Source: Citricoccus sp. K5
GTDB taxonomy: Bacteria > Actinomycetota > Actinomycetes > Actinomycetales > Micrococcaceae
NCBI RefSeq assembly: GCF_902506195.1
Contig: NZ_LR732817.1
Coordinates: 1,892,985 to 1,956,984 of the forward strand
Direction: 5' to 3'
Length of the DNA stretch: 64,000 nucleotides
In this document: piece after piece, positions 25,268 to 33,232 of the stretch
Layout: every line of letters begins with the position of its first letter
Numbering within the stretch: position 1 is the first letter of the stretch
Translations under genes and position numbers: made by a program
The notes under the pieces: model-generated
Told to the model about the DNA's origin: nothing
Databases searched by the model: none
Seen by the model: the letters and a program-made list of their open reading frames with translations, nothing else

Positions 25268-26428
25268 TCAGCCGCGCCGCTCAGGCTCGTCCTGAGCGGT
25301 GTCCGGCTGATCGGCCTCGGGTTGGTCCACGGCCGACCGGCGTCCGTAGGCTGGCCGCTCGAAGGTGCCCGGTTCGCTCCCGCCGGGTTCCCCCGAACCG
25401 GTCTCGCCCGGTGCCGCGGTGCCGTTCTGGTCCTGTTCCGCAGACCCGGTGCCCGACGTCGGCCGGTCACCGCCCGGTGCCGGCGCGGCCTCCGCGTCGA
25501 CGGGACGGCTGGGGTCGGAACGACGGCCGGAGCCACCGGCACGGCCGTTGCGGGCCGGCTTCTGCTGATCCTGCTGGCCCTGCTGGCCCTGCTGGCCGTA
25601 GGACGGGGCCTCGAAGGACGCCGCGGCCTGGCCGCCCGGAGCGTTCTTGGCGGCGTTCTCGCTGAGGATGCGTTCCCGGACGACCTTCGCCTCGTCCTCC
25701 GGCAGCCGCACCCCGTATTGGGGGCGGCCATCCGAAAGGTCCGGGAAGGTGCCGTTGCGGGAGGGCGCCTCGGACTCCGGTGCCGACGGCGCCGGCGCGG
25801 TGTCCGCGGAGTGGGCGGCCGGCGTCGGGCCCTGATTGACCGTGGGCTCCTGAGCGGGAATCTGGCTGGCCGGAGGCTGTGGGGCGTTGGACTGGTTGGC
25901 CGGTGGCGCGGGGGTGTCCGTTGCGGGAGCCGGAGCCTGGGCTGGGCGGCCCAGCAATTGCTTGGCCTGATGCGCCGTCTCGAACTCGCAGACCACGTCG
26001 AAGTTGGAGGGGACCAGCTGTTGGACCGAGTTCACGCCACGGCCCTTGCGCAGCGCGTGCCCGATCACGCCGAAGAGCACCCAGATGGCCACGCCGAGAC
26101 CCACCGTGTACAGGATCTGGAATCCGGATCCAGAGGGGTCGATCAGGGTCATCAGGATGCCGAGCATCGCACCGAAGAAGGCACCCTGGATGGCCGAGCG
26201 CAGGGCCACGGACGGGTAGGTCAGGCGGTTGCGGATCCGCTCGACGGTGCGCAGGTCGGTGCCGACGACCGACACCGTGCGGACGTCGAACTCCTGCTCG
26301 GCCAGTCGGTCCACGACCTTCCGGGCCTCGGCGTAGGTGGGGAAGGACCCCAGCACCTCACCGCGGGGCAGGCCGCTGACCGAGGGGTCGGAGGATGTGG
26401 GACCGAAGAGCATGGACATGGGCTCCAT
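25268..26428 (-). CDS. General-stress-protein-17M-like membrane protein with long disordered tail
   Basis: 386 residues from ATG 26428; ATGs at 26419 and 26413 are also possible. Residues about 20-75 match the general stress protein 17M-like domain: LPRGEVLGSFPTYAEARKVVDRL, read in parts, then VRTVSVVGTDLRTVERI. Two membrane spans follow, about 85-103 and 112-130. The remaining 230 residues are Pro/Ala/Gln/Gly-rich and disordered, with a QQGQQGQQDQQ run near 290 and RNGRAGGSGRR. The membrane-tethered domain is probably cytoplasmic. Function is unproven; homologues are stress-associated. The tail resembles low-complexity scaffolds. Confidence 0.8.
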   Translation of the reverse strand: MEPMSMLFGPTSSDPSVSGLPRGEVLGSFPTYAEARKVVDRLAEQEFDVRTVSVVGTDLRTVERIRNRLTYPSVALRSAIQGAFFGAMLGILMTLIDPSGSGFQILYTVGLGVAIWVLFGVIGHALRKGRGVNSVQQLVPSNFDVVCEFETAHQAKQLLGRPAQAPAPATDTPAPPANQSNAPQPPASQIPAQEPTVNQGPTPAAHSADTAPAPSAPESEAPSRNGTFPDLSDGRPQYGVRLPEDEAKVVRERILSENAAKNAPGGQAAASFEAPSYGQQGQQGQQDQQKPARNGRAGGSGRRSDPSRPVDAEAAPAPGGDRPTSGTGSAEQDQNGTAAPGETGSGEPGGSEPGTFERPAYGRRSAVDQPEADQPDTAQDEPERRG

Positions 26429-26542
26429 TGTGCCGCTCGTGCCGGTGCGGGTCATCACGGCGCCCGGGTTCTCCGCCACCGGCGTAAGGAGACGTGAGCA
26501 ACCGCGGCCGGATGGCAGGGACCACGGCCCGGTCCGGCCGAC

Positions 26543-26554
26543 TAGGCTGGATGG
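26543..26554 (+). promoter_or_regulatory. Leaderless -10 element (TAGGCT) for the CBS/MgtE-N gene
   Basis: TAGGCT at 26543-26548 lies 6 nt before GTG 26555. No Shine-Dalgarno sequence is present. Confidence 0.5.
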
Positions 26555-27808
26555 GTGAATGTCCCGAAGATCTTCGTCGCCCGCCTGCTGGGCCTGGACG
26601 TGTTCGACCCCCTGGGTGACCGTCTGGGCCGCATGCGTGATGCCGTCGTCATGGAACGCGGACCGGGTCAGCCGCCGGTCGCCGTCGGGATCGTCATCGA
26701 GGTTCCGGGCAAGAAACGGGTGTTCGTGCCGATGACACGGGTCACCTCCATGGGCGCCGGCCAGATCATCACCACCGGCCTGATCAACCTGCGCCGTTTC
26801 GAACGGCGCGGGGCCGAGCTGATGGTGGCGGCCGACCTCTTCGACCGCCGCGTCACCCTCGCCGATGGCACCGGGCAGGCCGTGCTCGAGGACCTGGGCC
26901 TGGAACAGCAGCGCAACGGTGACTGGCTGGTCAGCGACCTCTATGTCCGGCGTCACGCCGGCCGCAGCGCCTTCGGCCGCGTCCGGGGCGAGCATCTGCT
27001 CGTGGGGTGGGGCGAGGCCCGCTGGGCTGCCCGCGAGGAACCACAGGGTGCGTCCAGCTTCGTGGCCGCCCACGAGGACCTCAAGGCCGCGGACCTCGCC
27101 GATGTCCTGCACGAGATGACCACCAAGCGCCGTGTCGAGGTGGCCACCGAGCTGCAGGACGGGCGGCTGGCGGACGTGCTCCAGGAGCTCCCGGACGACG
27201 ACCAGGTGGAGATCATCTCCAACCTGGACATCGAGCGCGCCGCCGACGTGCTCGAGGAGATGGACCCTGACGACGCCGCCGACCTCCTCCACGAACTCTC
27301 GGACTCCCAGCAGGAACTGCTCCTGGAGCTCATGGAACCCGAGGACGCCGACGATGTCCGCCGCCTGATGGAGTACGAGGAGAACACCGCCGGCTCCGTC
27401 ATGACGCCGGTCCCCGTCATCATGCCGCCCGAGGCCACGGTGGCCGAGGCACTGGCGAACATTCGCCAGCAGGAGTTCACCCCGGCCATGGCCTCCCTGG
27501 TGATCGTGGCCCGCCCACCCTTGGAGACCCCCACGGGCCGCTACCTCGGCGTGGTGCATTTCCAGCGCCTGCTGCGGTATCCCCCGCCCGAGCCGCTGGG
27601 GAACATCCTGGACAAGGACCTCGAGCCGGTCTCCGACCTCATGCCCCTGCCGGCCGTGACCCGTGAACTGGCCACCTACAACCTGACCTGCATCCCGGTG
27701 GTCAACGAGCACCACCGTGTGGTCGGTGCCGTCACCGTGGACGACGTGCTGGACCACCTGCTGCCGGACGACTGGCGCAGCATGGACGATCCTGAGGAGG
27801 TGTCCTGA
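26555..27808 (+). CDS. MgtE N-domain and CBS-pair protein without a channel domain
   Basis: 417 residues from GTG 26555. The first 110 residues resemble a PRC-barrel-like domain (GLDVFDPLGDRLGRMRDAVV). About 160-285 is the MgtE N-terminal helical superdomain with repeats such as LADVLQELPDDDQVEII and AADVLEEMDPDDAADLL. A CBS pair follows at about 290-410 (AGSVMTPVPV, CIPVVNEHHRVVGAVTVDDV). The five-helix Mg2+ channel of true MgtE is missing, so this is a soluble Mg2+/nucleotide sensor-like protein. It is coupled by TGATG to DUF1003 and then Mrp. The same order is kept in mycobacteria (Rv1232c-Rv1229c). Confidence 0.87.
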   Translation: MNVPKIFVARLLGLDVFDPLGDRLGRMRDAVVMERGPGQPPVAVGIVIEVPGKKRVFVPMTRVTSMGAGQIITTGLINLRRFERRGAELMVAADLFDRRVTLADGTGQAVLEDLGLEQQRNGDWLVSDLYVRRHAGRSAFGRVRGEHLLVGWGEARWAAREEPQGASSFVAAHEDLKAADLADVLHEMTTKRRVEVATELQDGRLADVLQELPDDDQVEIISNLDIERAADVLEEMDPDDAADLLHELSDSQQELLLELMEPEDADDVRRLMEYEENTAGSVMTPVPVIMPPEATVAEALANIRQQEFTPAMASLVIVARPPLETPTGRYLGVVHFQRLLRYPPPEPLGNILDKDLEPVSDLMPLPAVTRELATYNLTCIPVVNEHHRVVGAVTVDDVLDHLLPDDWRSMDDPEEVS

Positions 27809-28596
27809 TGGCGGACAAGAACCCCGAGACCACCGGCCCCCGCCGTGCCGGCCTCGACACGCCGCTGGGCGCGCGAGGACGCCGCTGGCCCCGGCTGAAT
27901 CCCAATCCGGACGCGTTCGGCGAGGCCACGGAGGGCTTCGCCCGGTTCATGGGGACACCCCAGTTCCTGCTGTGGATGACCATCTTCTGCGCCGTCTGGC
28001 TCGGCTGGAACACCTTCGCCCCGGAGATGTGGCGCTTCGACTCCGCCGCCATCGGCTTCACCGCCCTGACCCTGGTGTTGTCCCTGCAGGCCTCCTACGC
28101 CGCTCCCCTGCTGCTGCTGGCGCAGAACCGCCAGGACGACCGGGACAAGGTGTCCCTGCGTGAGGACCGCAACCGTGCCGAACGCAACCTGGCGGACACC
28201 GAATACCTGACCCGCGAGCTGGCCGGTCTGCGCATCGCGCTGCAGGACGTGGCCACCCGTGACTTCGTGCGCTCGGAGATGCGCGATGCCGTCGCCGAGA
28301 TCACCGAGGAGCTCAAGGACGAGGTGCGCGAGAAGATGCGCGCCGAGATCCTGGCCGAGATGGACCAGAGTCCCGACGCCGGCCCGGCGCCGAAGCCGTC
28401 CGGCTCCAGCCCCCGGAAACACAAGAAGAAGAAGAACCGGCCCAGCCGCGAAGCCCGCGAACGCATCGAGGGCGACGAGGACGGCCCCCAGACCACCACG
28501 TTGGCCATCATGGCCGCAGAGGAGGCAGACCAGCCTGCCTCCTCGGCTGACCGCGCTGACTCGAAGGACAACCCCAAGGACACCCCCTCCGCATGA
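27808..28596 (+). CDS. DUF1003 membrane protein
   Basis: 262 residues. The ATG overlaps the stop of the CBS gene by one base (TGATG). The DUF1003 core is clear: FARFMGTPQFLLWMTIFCAVW (read in parts, about 45-65), WRFDSAAIGFTALTLVLSLQ and ASYAAPLLLLAQNRQDDRDK. It gives two membrane spans (about 54-72 and 84-104) and then a long charged, helical cytoplasmic region (about 110-190) likely to be coiled coil (RDEMRDAVAEI-like heptads). A basic run (HKKKKNR) and an acidic tail end it. Likely a membrane partner of the MgtE-N/CBS protein; the molecular role of DUF1003 is not established. Confidence 0.85.
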   Translation: MADKNPETTGPRRAGLDTPLGARGRRWPRLNPNPDAFGEATEGFARFMGTPQFLLWMTIFCAVWLGWNTFAPEMWRFDSAAIGFTALTLVLSLQASYAAPLLLLAQNRQDDRDKVSLREDRNRAERNLADTEYLTRELAGLRIALQDVATRDFVRSEMRDAVAEITEELKDEVREKMRAEILAEMDQSPDAGPAPKPSGSSPRKHKKKKNRPSREARERIEGDEDGPQTTTLAIMAAEEADQPASSADRADSKDNPKDTPSA

Positions 28597-29804
28597 CCGA
28601 CACCCCCGGCGCCTCCGACGCAACTGGCACCTTCGACACCCCCGAACTGTCCACCGCTCTGGAACGGGCCGCGTGGGCCCGGCTCGGCTCGGTACTGGAC
28701 CCGGAGATCCGGCGCCCCGTCACCGAGCTGGGCATGGTCGCCTCGATCACCGAGTCAACCGAACCACCCGAATCATCCACCGGCACCGGCACCGGCACCG
28801 GCCATCTGACCATCGGCATCCGCCTGACCATCGCCGGCTGCCCCCTCCGGGACACCATCACGCAGGACGTGGAACGGGCCCTGGAGGGACTGGACGGATG
28901 CACGGGCGCCGACGTCGTCATGGCCGTCATGACCGCCGAGCAGCGTGCCTCGCTCAAGGAGCTGCTGACCGCTGGCCGCCCGAAGAACCAGTTCGAGAAG
29001 GGCTCGCTGGCCCGGGTCTACGCGGTCGCCTCCGGCAAGGGCGGCGTCGGCAAGTCCACCGTCACGGCCAACCTCGCCACCGCCCTGGCGGACCGGGGGC
29101 TCTCCGTGGGACTGGTGGACGCTGACATCCATGGCTTCTCCATTCCTGGCCTGCTCGGCACCACGGCCAAGCCGACCCGGGTGGACGAGATGATCCTGCC
29201 GCCGGTGGCCCAGGGCGTGAAGGTCATCTCGATCGGCATGTTCCTCGACGCTGACCGGCCGGTCGCGTGGCGCGGTCCCATGCTGCACCGGGCCCTCGAG
29301 CAGTTCGTCACGGACGTCTACTGGGGCGACCTCGACGTCCTCCTGGTCGACCTGCCGCCGGGCACCGGGGACATCGCGATCTCTGCCGCCCAGCTGCTGC
29401 CGACCTCCGAGCTGCTCATCGTCACCACGCCGCAACAGGCGGCGGCACAGGTCGCGGCCCGGGCGGGCGAGCTCGCGGAACAGACGGGCCAGCAGGTCGC
29501 CGGTGTCATCGAGAACATGGCGGCCATGACACTGCCGGACGGCACCGTTCTGGATCTCTTCGGCTCCGGTGGTGGCCAGACCGTCGCGGACCGGCTCACC
29601 GGGTCCCTCGGTCATGCGGTGCCGCTGTTGGGCTCGGTCCCCCTGGACCCCCTGTTGCGCGAGGACGGCGACGGCGGCACCCCGGTGGTCCTGGAACATC
29701 CGGACTCAGCGGCGGGCACGGAGCTGCGGCGCATCGCGGGTTCGCTGGCCGTGCGACCGCGCGGTCTCTCCGGCCTGAAGCTGCCGGTCACACCGCGGGA
29801 CTGA
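28593..29804 (+). CDS. mrp: Mrp/NBP35-family iron-sulfur carrier ATPase
   Basis: 403 residues. The ATG overlaps the DUF1003 stop (ATGA). An N-terminal MIP18/DUF59 domain (about 20-115) is followed by the deviant Walker A KGGVGKS (149-155) and VDADIHGFSIPG, then LLVDLPPGTGDIA. Family members carry and hand over Fe-S clusters. The CxxC used to bridge a cluster in many bacterial Mrp proteins is absent: the matching stretch is VIENMAAMTLPDGTVLDLFG. As I recall, mycobacterial Mrp shares this absence. A 6-bp repeat (GGCACC, about 28783-28803) inside the DUF59 part encodes TGTGTG. The gene ends convergently with tatB. Confidence 0.92.
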   Translation: MTDTPGASDATGTFDTPELSTALERAAWARLGSVLDPEIRRPVTELGMVASITESTEPPESSTGTGTGTGHLTIGIRLTIAGCPLRDTITQDVERALEGLDGCTGADVVMAVMTAEQRASLKELLTAGRPKNQFEKGSLARVYAVASGKGGVGKSTVTANLATALADRGLSVGLVDADIHGFSIPGLLGTTAKPTRVDEMILPPVAQGVKVISIGMFLDADRPVAWRGPMLHRALEQFVTDVYWGDLDVLLVDLPPGTGDIAISAAQLLPTSELLIVTTPQQAAAQVAARAGELAEQTGQQVAGVIENMAAMTLPDGTVLDLFGSGGGQTVADRLTGSLGHAVPLLGSVPLDPLLREDGDGGTPVVLEHPDSAAGTELRRIAGSLAVRPRGLSGLKLPVTPRD

Positions 29805-29854
29805 TCGAGTCTCCTGCGCGTCCCGGTCGGGTCTCGCGCGCGTCCCGGCTATCC

Positions 29855-29906
29855 GGCGTCGACGTCGAAGGGTGGTCGGCCTACGTGGCGTCCACGTCGA
29901 AGGGTG
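29855..29906. repeat. 20-bp direct repeat, 32-bp period, at the tatB 3' end
   Basis: 29855-29874 and 29887-29906 match at 19 of 20 positions. The second copy encodes the last codons of TatB (FDVDA); the first lies just beyond its stop. This looks like a short tandem duplication. Confidence 0.7.
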
Positions 29907-30486
29907 CCGGATCGCGCGGAGCGGCCGGCGCAACGGCGGCCCCGCCCGGCTGACCGGCTTCTGCATCTGCATCTGCATCTGCAGCGACACTGACACTGCC
30001 CACGCCACCCGCACTTCCGGCGGAGTGGGTCGTCGAACGGCTGGAGGTCTTGCCGAAGAACAGCGCTCGGGGATCCATGTCCTTGAGGTCCTCGCGCAGC
30101 TCGTCGCGCTGGGAGCGCACGGAGTCGAGTTCACCCCGGAGGCCGCTCCGTCCCCTCCGTGCCTCCGTGTGGGATCCACCGGACGGGCCGGAGGCGCCGG
30201 CCGGACCTGAACTCGAAGCCTCCCCGTCCACCGGATCGGCGAGGGCGTCCTTGATAATGCGGCGGGGGTCGTACTGGCGGGGATCGTACTTCTTCCAGTC
30301 GATCTCGTCGAAATCGGTGCCCGTCTCTTCCCTGAACTGGGTCTTGGCACCCTCGGCCATACGCCGCAGGTTCCGGATCCATTCGGTGAGTTTCCGCGCG
30401 TACTCCGGGAGCTTCTCCGGACCGAGGATGAGCACGGCCAGCAGGGCCAGGATGATCAGCTCAGCGCCGTTGATACCGAAGGTCAC
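29881..30486 (-). CDS. tatB: Sec-independent translocase subunit TatB
   Basis: 201 residues from GTG 30486. One N-terminal membrane helix (about 7-22, ELIILALLAVLILGPEKLP) with the hinge Gly-Pro and then an amphipathic helix (YARKLTEWIRNLRRMAEG, read in parts) is the TatA/B signature. The length and long Ser/Gly/Asp-rich tail fit actinobacterial TatB, the substrate receptor of the twin-arginine pathway. In mycobacteria tatB follows sigE-rseA-htrA; here only the anti-sigma-like gene precedes it. A TAGGCT element 8 nt before the GTG suggests a leaderless transcript separate from that gene. Confidence 0.9.
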   Translation of the reverse strand: MTFGINGAELIILALLAVLILGPEKLPEYARKLTEWIRNLRRMAEGAKTQFREETGTDFDEIDWKKYDPRQYDPRRIIKDALADPVDGEASSSGPAGASGPSGGSHTEARRGRSGLRGELDSVRSQRDELREDLKDMDPRALFFGKTSSRSTTHSAGSAGGVGSVSVAADADADAEAGQPGGAAVAPAAPRDPAPFDVDAT

Positions 30487-30500
30487 AAGTCCTCAGCCTA
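30487..30500 (-). promoter_or_regulatory. Leaderless -10 element (TAGGCT) for tatB
   Basis: TAGGCT (30500-30495 on the minus strand) lies 8 nt before GTG 30486. Confidence 0.45.
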
Positions 30501-30585
30501 CCCGAGCGGCAGGGCGTCGCCGGAGGAGGTCAGACCGCCCGTCCTGTGTTCGTCCGTCATCTGCCCGTGCCGAACTCGGCAGCGG

Positions 30586-31878
30586 TCATCGGGTGCCTTC
30601 CTCGTGCTCATCCATCCAGGGCAGGAGTCGTTCGAAGCCCCGGGCCAGGCGGTCCGCAGGCCGTTCGGGCCCTGTCCCCGACTGGACACGGGATTGTTCC
30701 GAGATGACGACGAGGGTCATCACACGCTCTGCCCGGTCCATCGGCAGGTCTGAATCCACCGTGTAGGAGGCGTTGGGAGTCTGCGCCGTGGCCGTCCACG
30801 TGCCGTCGCCCAGATCGAGGACGGACATCTCCACGCCGACGGGCAGTCTGCGGGTCTCGCCGGACGCGGCCACGGTGTCAGCCCAGGCTGCGGCGCGGGC
30901 GTCCCCGTTCGCCAATGGACAGCCGGGGATCCCGGCATCCTCGCCCAGTGAGCGGCACTCGTGCAGCACCAGTGAGGCCTCCTCACCCTGGAGTGACATC
31001 ACCACCTCGGCAGTCTCGTCCTCCACAGCCCAACCAGTGGATTCGTGCTGCAGTCCCAGTCCGTTCAAGGAGGGGACGTTCCACCCCAGTCGTCGCAGAT
31101 CGGTGACCATCTCCGGGGTCAACGCCATGGTCTCGGCCAGGGCGACTCCGGCAGAGACCTTGCCTTCGGCTGGATTGACGGATCCAGACGGCGACGGGAG
31201 GGAGGGGGCCAGCGCCGGACCGCCGATGCCGGCTGGCGAGAGTACCGCGGGACCGCTCGAGTCGTCGGTGGTGTCAGCGTCAGGGTCGCCGATCTCGGAC
31301 TCTGCGGCACCGGCGCTCCCAGCGTTCGGCGACCCGGACGGCGCAGGTGATGCGCCGGCGTCGGGATCCGCCGTGGAGGAGTTCACGGAGGCGGACGGCA
31401 GAAGGAGGTTCTCCCCGGTCTCCGGGCCGGCCGCGGCCTCCGGATCACCCGCGATCCAGGCGGTGGACAGCACCGCGACGGCAGCCAGGCCAATGGCCCC
31501 CAGTCCCATGACCACCTTCCAGCCGGCCACGCCCTGGCGTTCTTCCAGCACCGGCGGCACGGCGGGACGAGACCCGGTGGAGGGTTCTGCGGCGTGCGAA
31601 GGCCAGGCGTAGGGCGAAGGTGGTACCGCCCACTGCGATTCCGGCGAGGCCGGATCTGACTGGGACGACGGAGAAGACGGGTACGACGAATTCGTCGAGG
31701 AGGCAGCCGGAAGGGATGACAAGGACGAGGCGGCTTGAAGGATGCGTTCGCGCTGCTCCACCTCGTGACGGCATGCGTCACACTGCTCGAGATGGACAGA
31801 GATCCGCTCACGGGCAGCCGGGGAGAGGGCATCCTCCACATAGGAGTCGAATCGTGCCCGGGGATGGAAGACCGCCAT
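30586..31878 (-). CDS. Zinc-finger anti-sigma-like membrane protein (RseA position)
   Basis: 430 residues from ATG 31878 (MAVFHPRARFDSYVEDAL). The N-terminus holds the ZAS motif H29-x3-C33-x2-C36 (VHLEQCDACRHE) typical of zinc-binding anti-sigma factors. A Ser/Pro-rich linker (about 50-115) leads to one membrane span (about 121-143). A long extracellular part follows, Ser/Pro/Asp-rich at 150-260 and then a folded domain (about 275-415). The locus matches the mycobacterial sigE-rseA-tatB region with the divergent O-methyltransferase. No sigma factor gene is present between 31879 and 32102, so its partner must be elsewhere. It is preceded by a coupled 24-codon ORF. Confidence 0.8.
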   Translation of the reverse strand: MAVFHPRARFDSYVEDALSPAARERISVHLEQCDACRHEVEQRERILQAASSLSSLPAASSTNSSYPSSPSSQSDPASPESQWAVPPSPYAWPSHAAEPSTGSRPAVPPVLEERQGVAGWKVVMGLGAIGLAAVAVLSTAWIAGDPEAAAGPETGENLLLPSASVNSSTADPDAGASPAPSGSPNAGSAGAAESEIGDPDADTTDDSSGPAVLSPAGIGGPALAPSLPSPSGSVNPAEGKVSAGVALAETMALTPEMVTDLRRLGWNVPSLNGLGLQHESTGWAVEDETAEVVMSLQGEEASLVLHECRSLGEDAGIPGCPLANGDARAAAWADTVAASGETRRLPVGVEMSVLDLGDGTWTATAQTPNASYTVDSDLPMDRAERVMTLVVISEQSRVQSGTGPERPADRLARGFERLLPWMDEHEEGTR

Positions 31879-31952
31879 CAGCGCGGGCCCTTCCCTCCGG
31901 AGGTGTGTGCGGGGAGCGGCACGAAGGGGGTGGTGCAGGTGGGAATGGTCAC
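31878..31952 (-). CDS. 24-residue leader ORF coupled to the anti-sigma gene
   Basis: GTG at 31952 follows a strong AAAGGAG site 9 nt upstream. The ORF encodes VTIPTCTTPFVPLPAHTSGG plus four residues, and its TGA overlaps the ATG of the anti-sigma gene by one base (TGATG). The peptide is Thr/Pro-rich with one Cys and has no similarity I recognise. The arrangement suggests translational coupling: either a regulatory leader peptide or the remnant of a lost upstream gene (for example sigE). Confidence 0.5.
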   Translation of the reverse strand: MTIPTCTTPFVPLPAHTSGGKGPR

Positions 31953-32039
31953 TGCAGTCGACTCCTTTCCGTACCCATCCAGTCTGGCCCCTTTTGCTGT
32001 GAGGAGTCTGAGCATGGGAGCGTGTCGTTTGAATCGCCG

Positions 32040-32045
32040 TAGACT
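32040..32045 (+). promoter_or_regulatory. -10 element (TAGACT) for the O-methyltransferase gene
   Basis: TAGACTGG lies 58 nt before ATG 32103, the same TAGACTGG core seen before tetR, the helicase and fdxA. No clear -35. Confidence 0.4.
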
Positions 32046-32102
32046 GGACTGCCGGTCGGCACCCCCGACTCCCCCGCCGCACGAGAGAATCGAGCACGCC
32101 CC

Positions 32103-32753
32103 ATGAAGGCCCTGAGCCCCCACCAGACGGACAAGCATGCCAGCTGGGCATTCGCGGAGTCCCGTCCGGCCGAGGACGACGTGCTCCTGCGGGCCCGGGA
32201 GCGGTCCTCCGACCTGGGGATCGTGCCGGTCACCGAGGGCACCGCCGCCCTGCTGACCGTCTTGGCCGCCACCCGCTCCCCCTCGACCCTGGTGGAGATC
32301 GGCACCGGTGCCGGCGTCTCCGGCATCGCCCTGATGCGCGGTCTCACCCGGGACGCCATGCTGACCACCATCGATCCCGATGCCGAGGCTCTGCGCGCGG
32401 CCCGCGAGGGGTTCGCCGAGGGCGGGTTCCCCGCCAACCGCACCCGCATGATCACGGGCCGGGCCCGCACCGTGGTCCCGCGGCTCAACAGCAAGGCCTA
32501 CGACCTGGTGTTCCTCGATGCGGACAAGGCCTCGCTGGTCTTCCACGTGGAGCAGGCAGCGCGGCTGCTGCGTCCCGGGGGCCTGCTGATCGTCAACGAC
32601 GCCCTCGATGAGGATCGGGTCCCCAAGCCCGCCGTCCGTGAGGCGTCCACCGTGGCCGCCCGGGAGGCCGGCAAGCTGCTGCGGGATGAGGAGACCTGGC
32701 ATTCCGCACTGGTCCCCACCGGCTCCGGCGTGCTGCTGGCCGTGCGCCGCTGA
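32103..32753 (+). CDS. SAM-dependent O-methyltransferase (Rv1220c-like)
   Basis: 216 residues from ATG 32103. The methyltransferase_3 (COMT-like) fold shows VEIGTGAGVSGIALMRGL (motif I), TTIDPDAEALRAAREGF (motif II), and YDLVFLDADKASLVFHV with the Asp pair that binds the divalent metal, then GGLLIVNDAL. Cation-dependent O-methyltransferases of this group act on catechol-type or other small hydroxylated substrates. The neighbour order with the anti-sigma gene and tatB is that of mycobacterial Rv1220c beside sigE. It ends at a long hairpin shared with the convergent DUF3117 gene. Confidence 0.9.
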   Translation: MKALSPHQTDKHASWAFAESRPAEDDVLLRARERSSDLGIVPVTEGTAALLTVLAATRSPSTLVEIGTGAGVSGIALMRGLTRDAMLTTIDPDAEALRAAREGFAEGGFPANRTRMITGRARTVVPRLNSKAYDLVFLDADKASLVFHVEQAARLLRPGGLLIVNDALDEDRVPKPAVREASTVAAREAGKLLRDEETWHSALVPTGSGVLLAVRR

Positions 32754-32839
32754 ACGCCTCCGCTTCCCGCTGAACGCCCGGATCCCACTCGCGCCCCAGC
32801 CTCAGCCCATCCCTGGCCGGCTCCCGTCCGAGCAGGGGA

Positions 32840-32883
32840 AAGCCCCCGGTTCCACCGCCTTCGAGCCGTGGATCCGGGGGCTT
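32840..32883. terminator. Bidirectional hairpin between O-methyltransferase and DUF3117 genes
   Basis: Arms 32840-32855 and 32868-32883 pair over 16 positions with one mismatch, around a 12-nt loop; the core is AAGCCCCCGG/CCGGGGGCTT. It lies between two convergent genes and can serve both strands. Confidence 0.7.
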
Positions 32884-32917
32884 CCTGGTACCGGACGTGC
32901 AACGCCGGTCAGGGAAG

Positions 32918-33088
32918 TCAGGCGTCGGTGACGCCGACGAGGCACTCCTTGAGCGCGTTCGCCTCATCCTTGTTGAGTTCAAGCACCAGGCGGCCGCCAC
33001 CGTCGATCGGCACGCGCATGATCAGGCTCCGGCCCTCCTTGGTCACTTCCATGGGACCATCCCCGGTACGAGGCTTCATGGCTGCCAT
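32918..33088 (-). CDS. DUF3117 family small protein
   Basis: 56 residues from ATG 33088, with a GAAGGGAA ribosome site 5 nt upstream; a longer frame upstream is ignored for that reason. The sequence opens MAAMKPRTGDGPMEVTKEGR and ends in NALKECLVGVTDA, a near-exact fit to the actinobacterial DUF3117 family. The family is small, beta-rich, cytoplasmic and of unknown function. A TATAGT -10 element lies about 50 nt upstream. Confidence 0.92.
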   Translation of the reverse strand: MAAMKPRTGDGPMEVTKEGRSLIMRVPIDGGGRLVLELNKDEANALKECLVGVTDA

Positions 33089-33137
33089 CTGTGTTCCCTT
33101 CTCGATGCGGTCCCCGTCGTCACAGCGAGGCCGCAAG

Positions 33138-33143
33138 ACTATA
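33138..33143 (-). promoter_or_regulatory. -10 element (TATAGT) for the DUF3117 gene
   Basis: TATAGT on the minus strand, about 50 nt before ATG 33088. It stands out in this GC-rich region. Confidence 0.45.
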
Positions 33144-33232
33144 CGTGCGGTCGTCAGGGCTAAAGGCATCCCCTGGCGGCCCGCGGAGCGCTTGACACCC
33201 CTATTATTCCGGATTCGGCCCGGTGCCGCTAA

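Noticed and set aside
25268-27757. Extension of the stress-protein frame to 829 codons across the CBS/MgtE gene
   Set aside because: The added part is the complement of a conserved gene. A normal start lies at 26413-26428.
31878-32102. A sigE gene hidden between the anti-sigma gene and the O-methyltransferase
   Set aside because: Only 224 bp are available and no sigma region 2 or 4 motif occurs in any frame; only the 24-codon leader ORF is supported.
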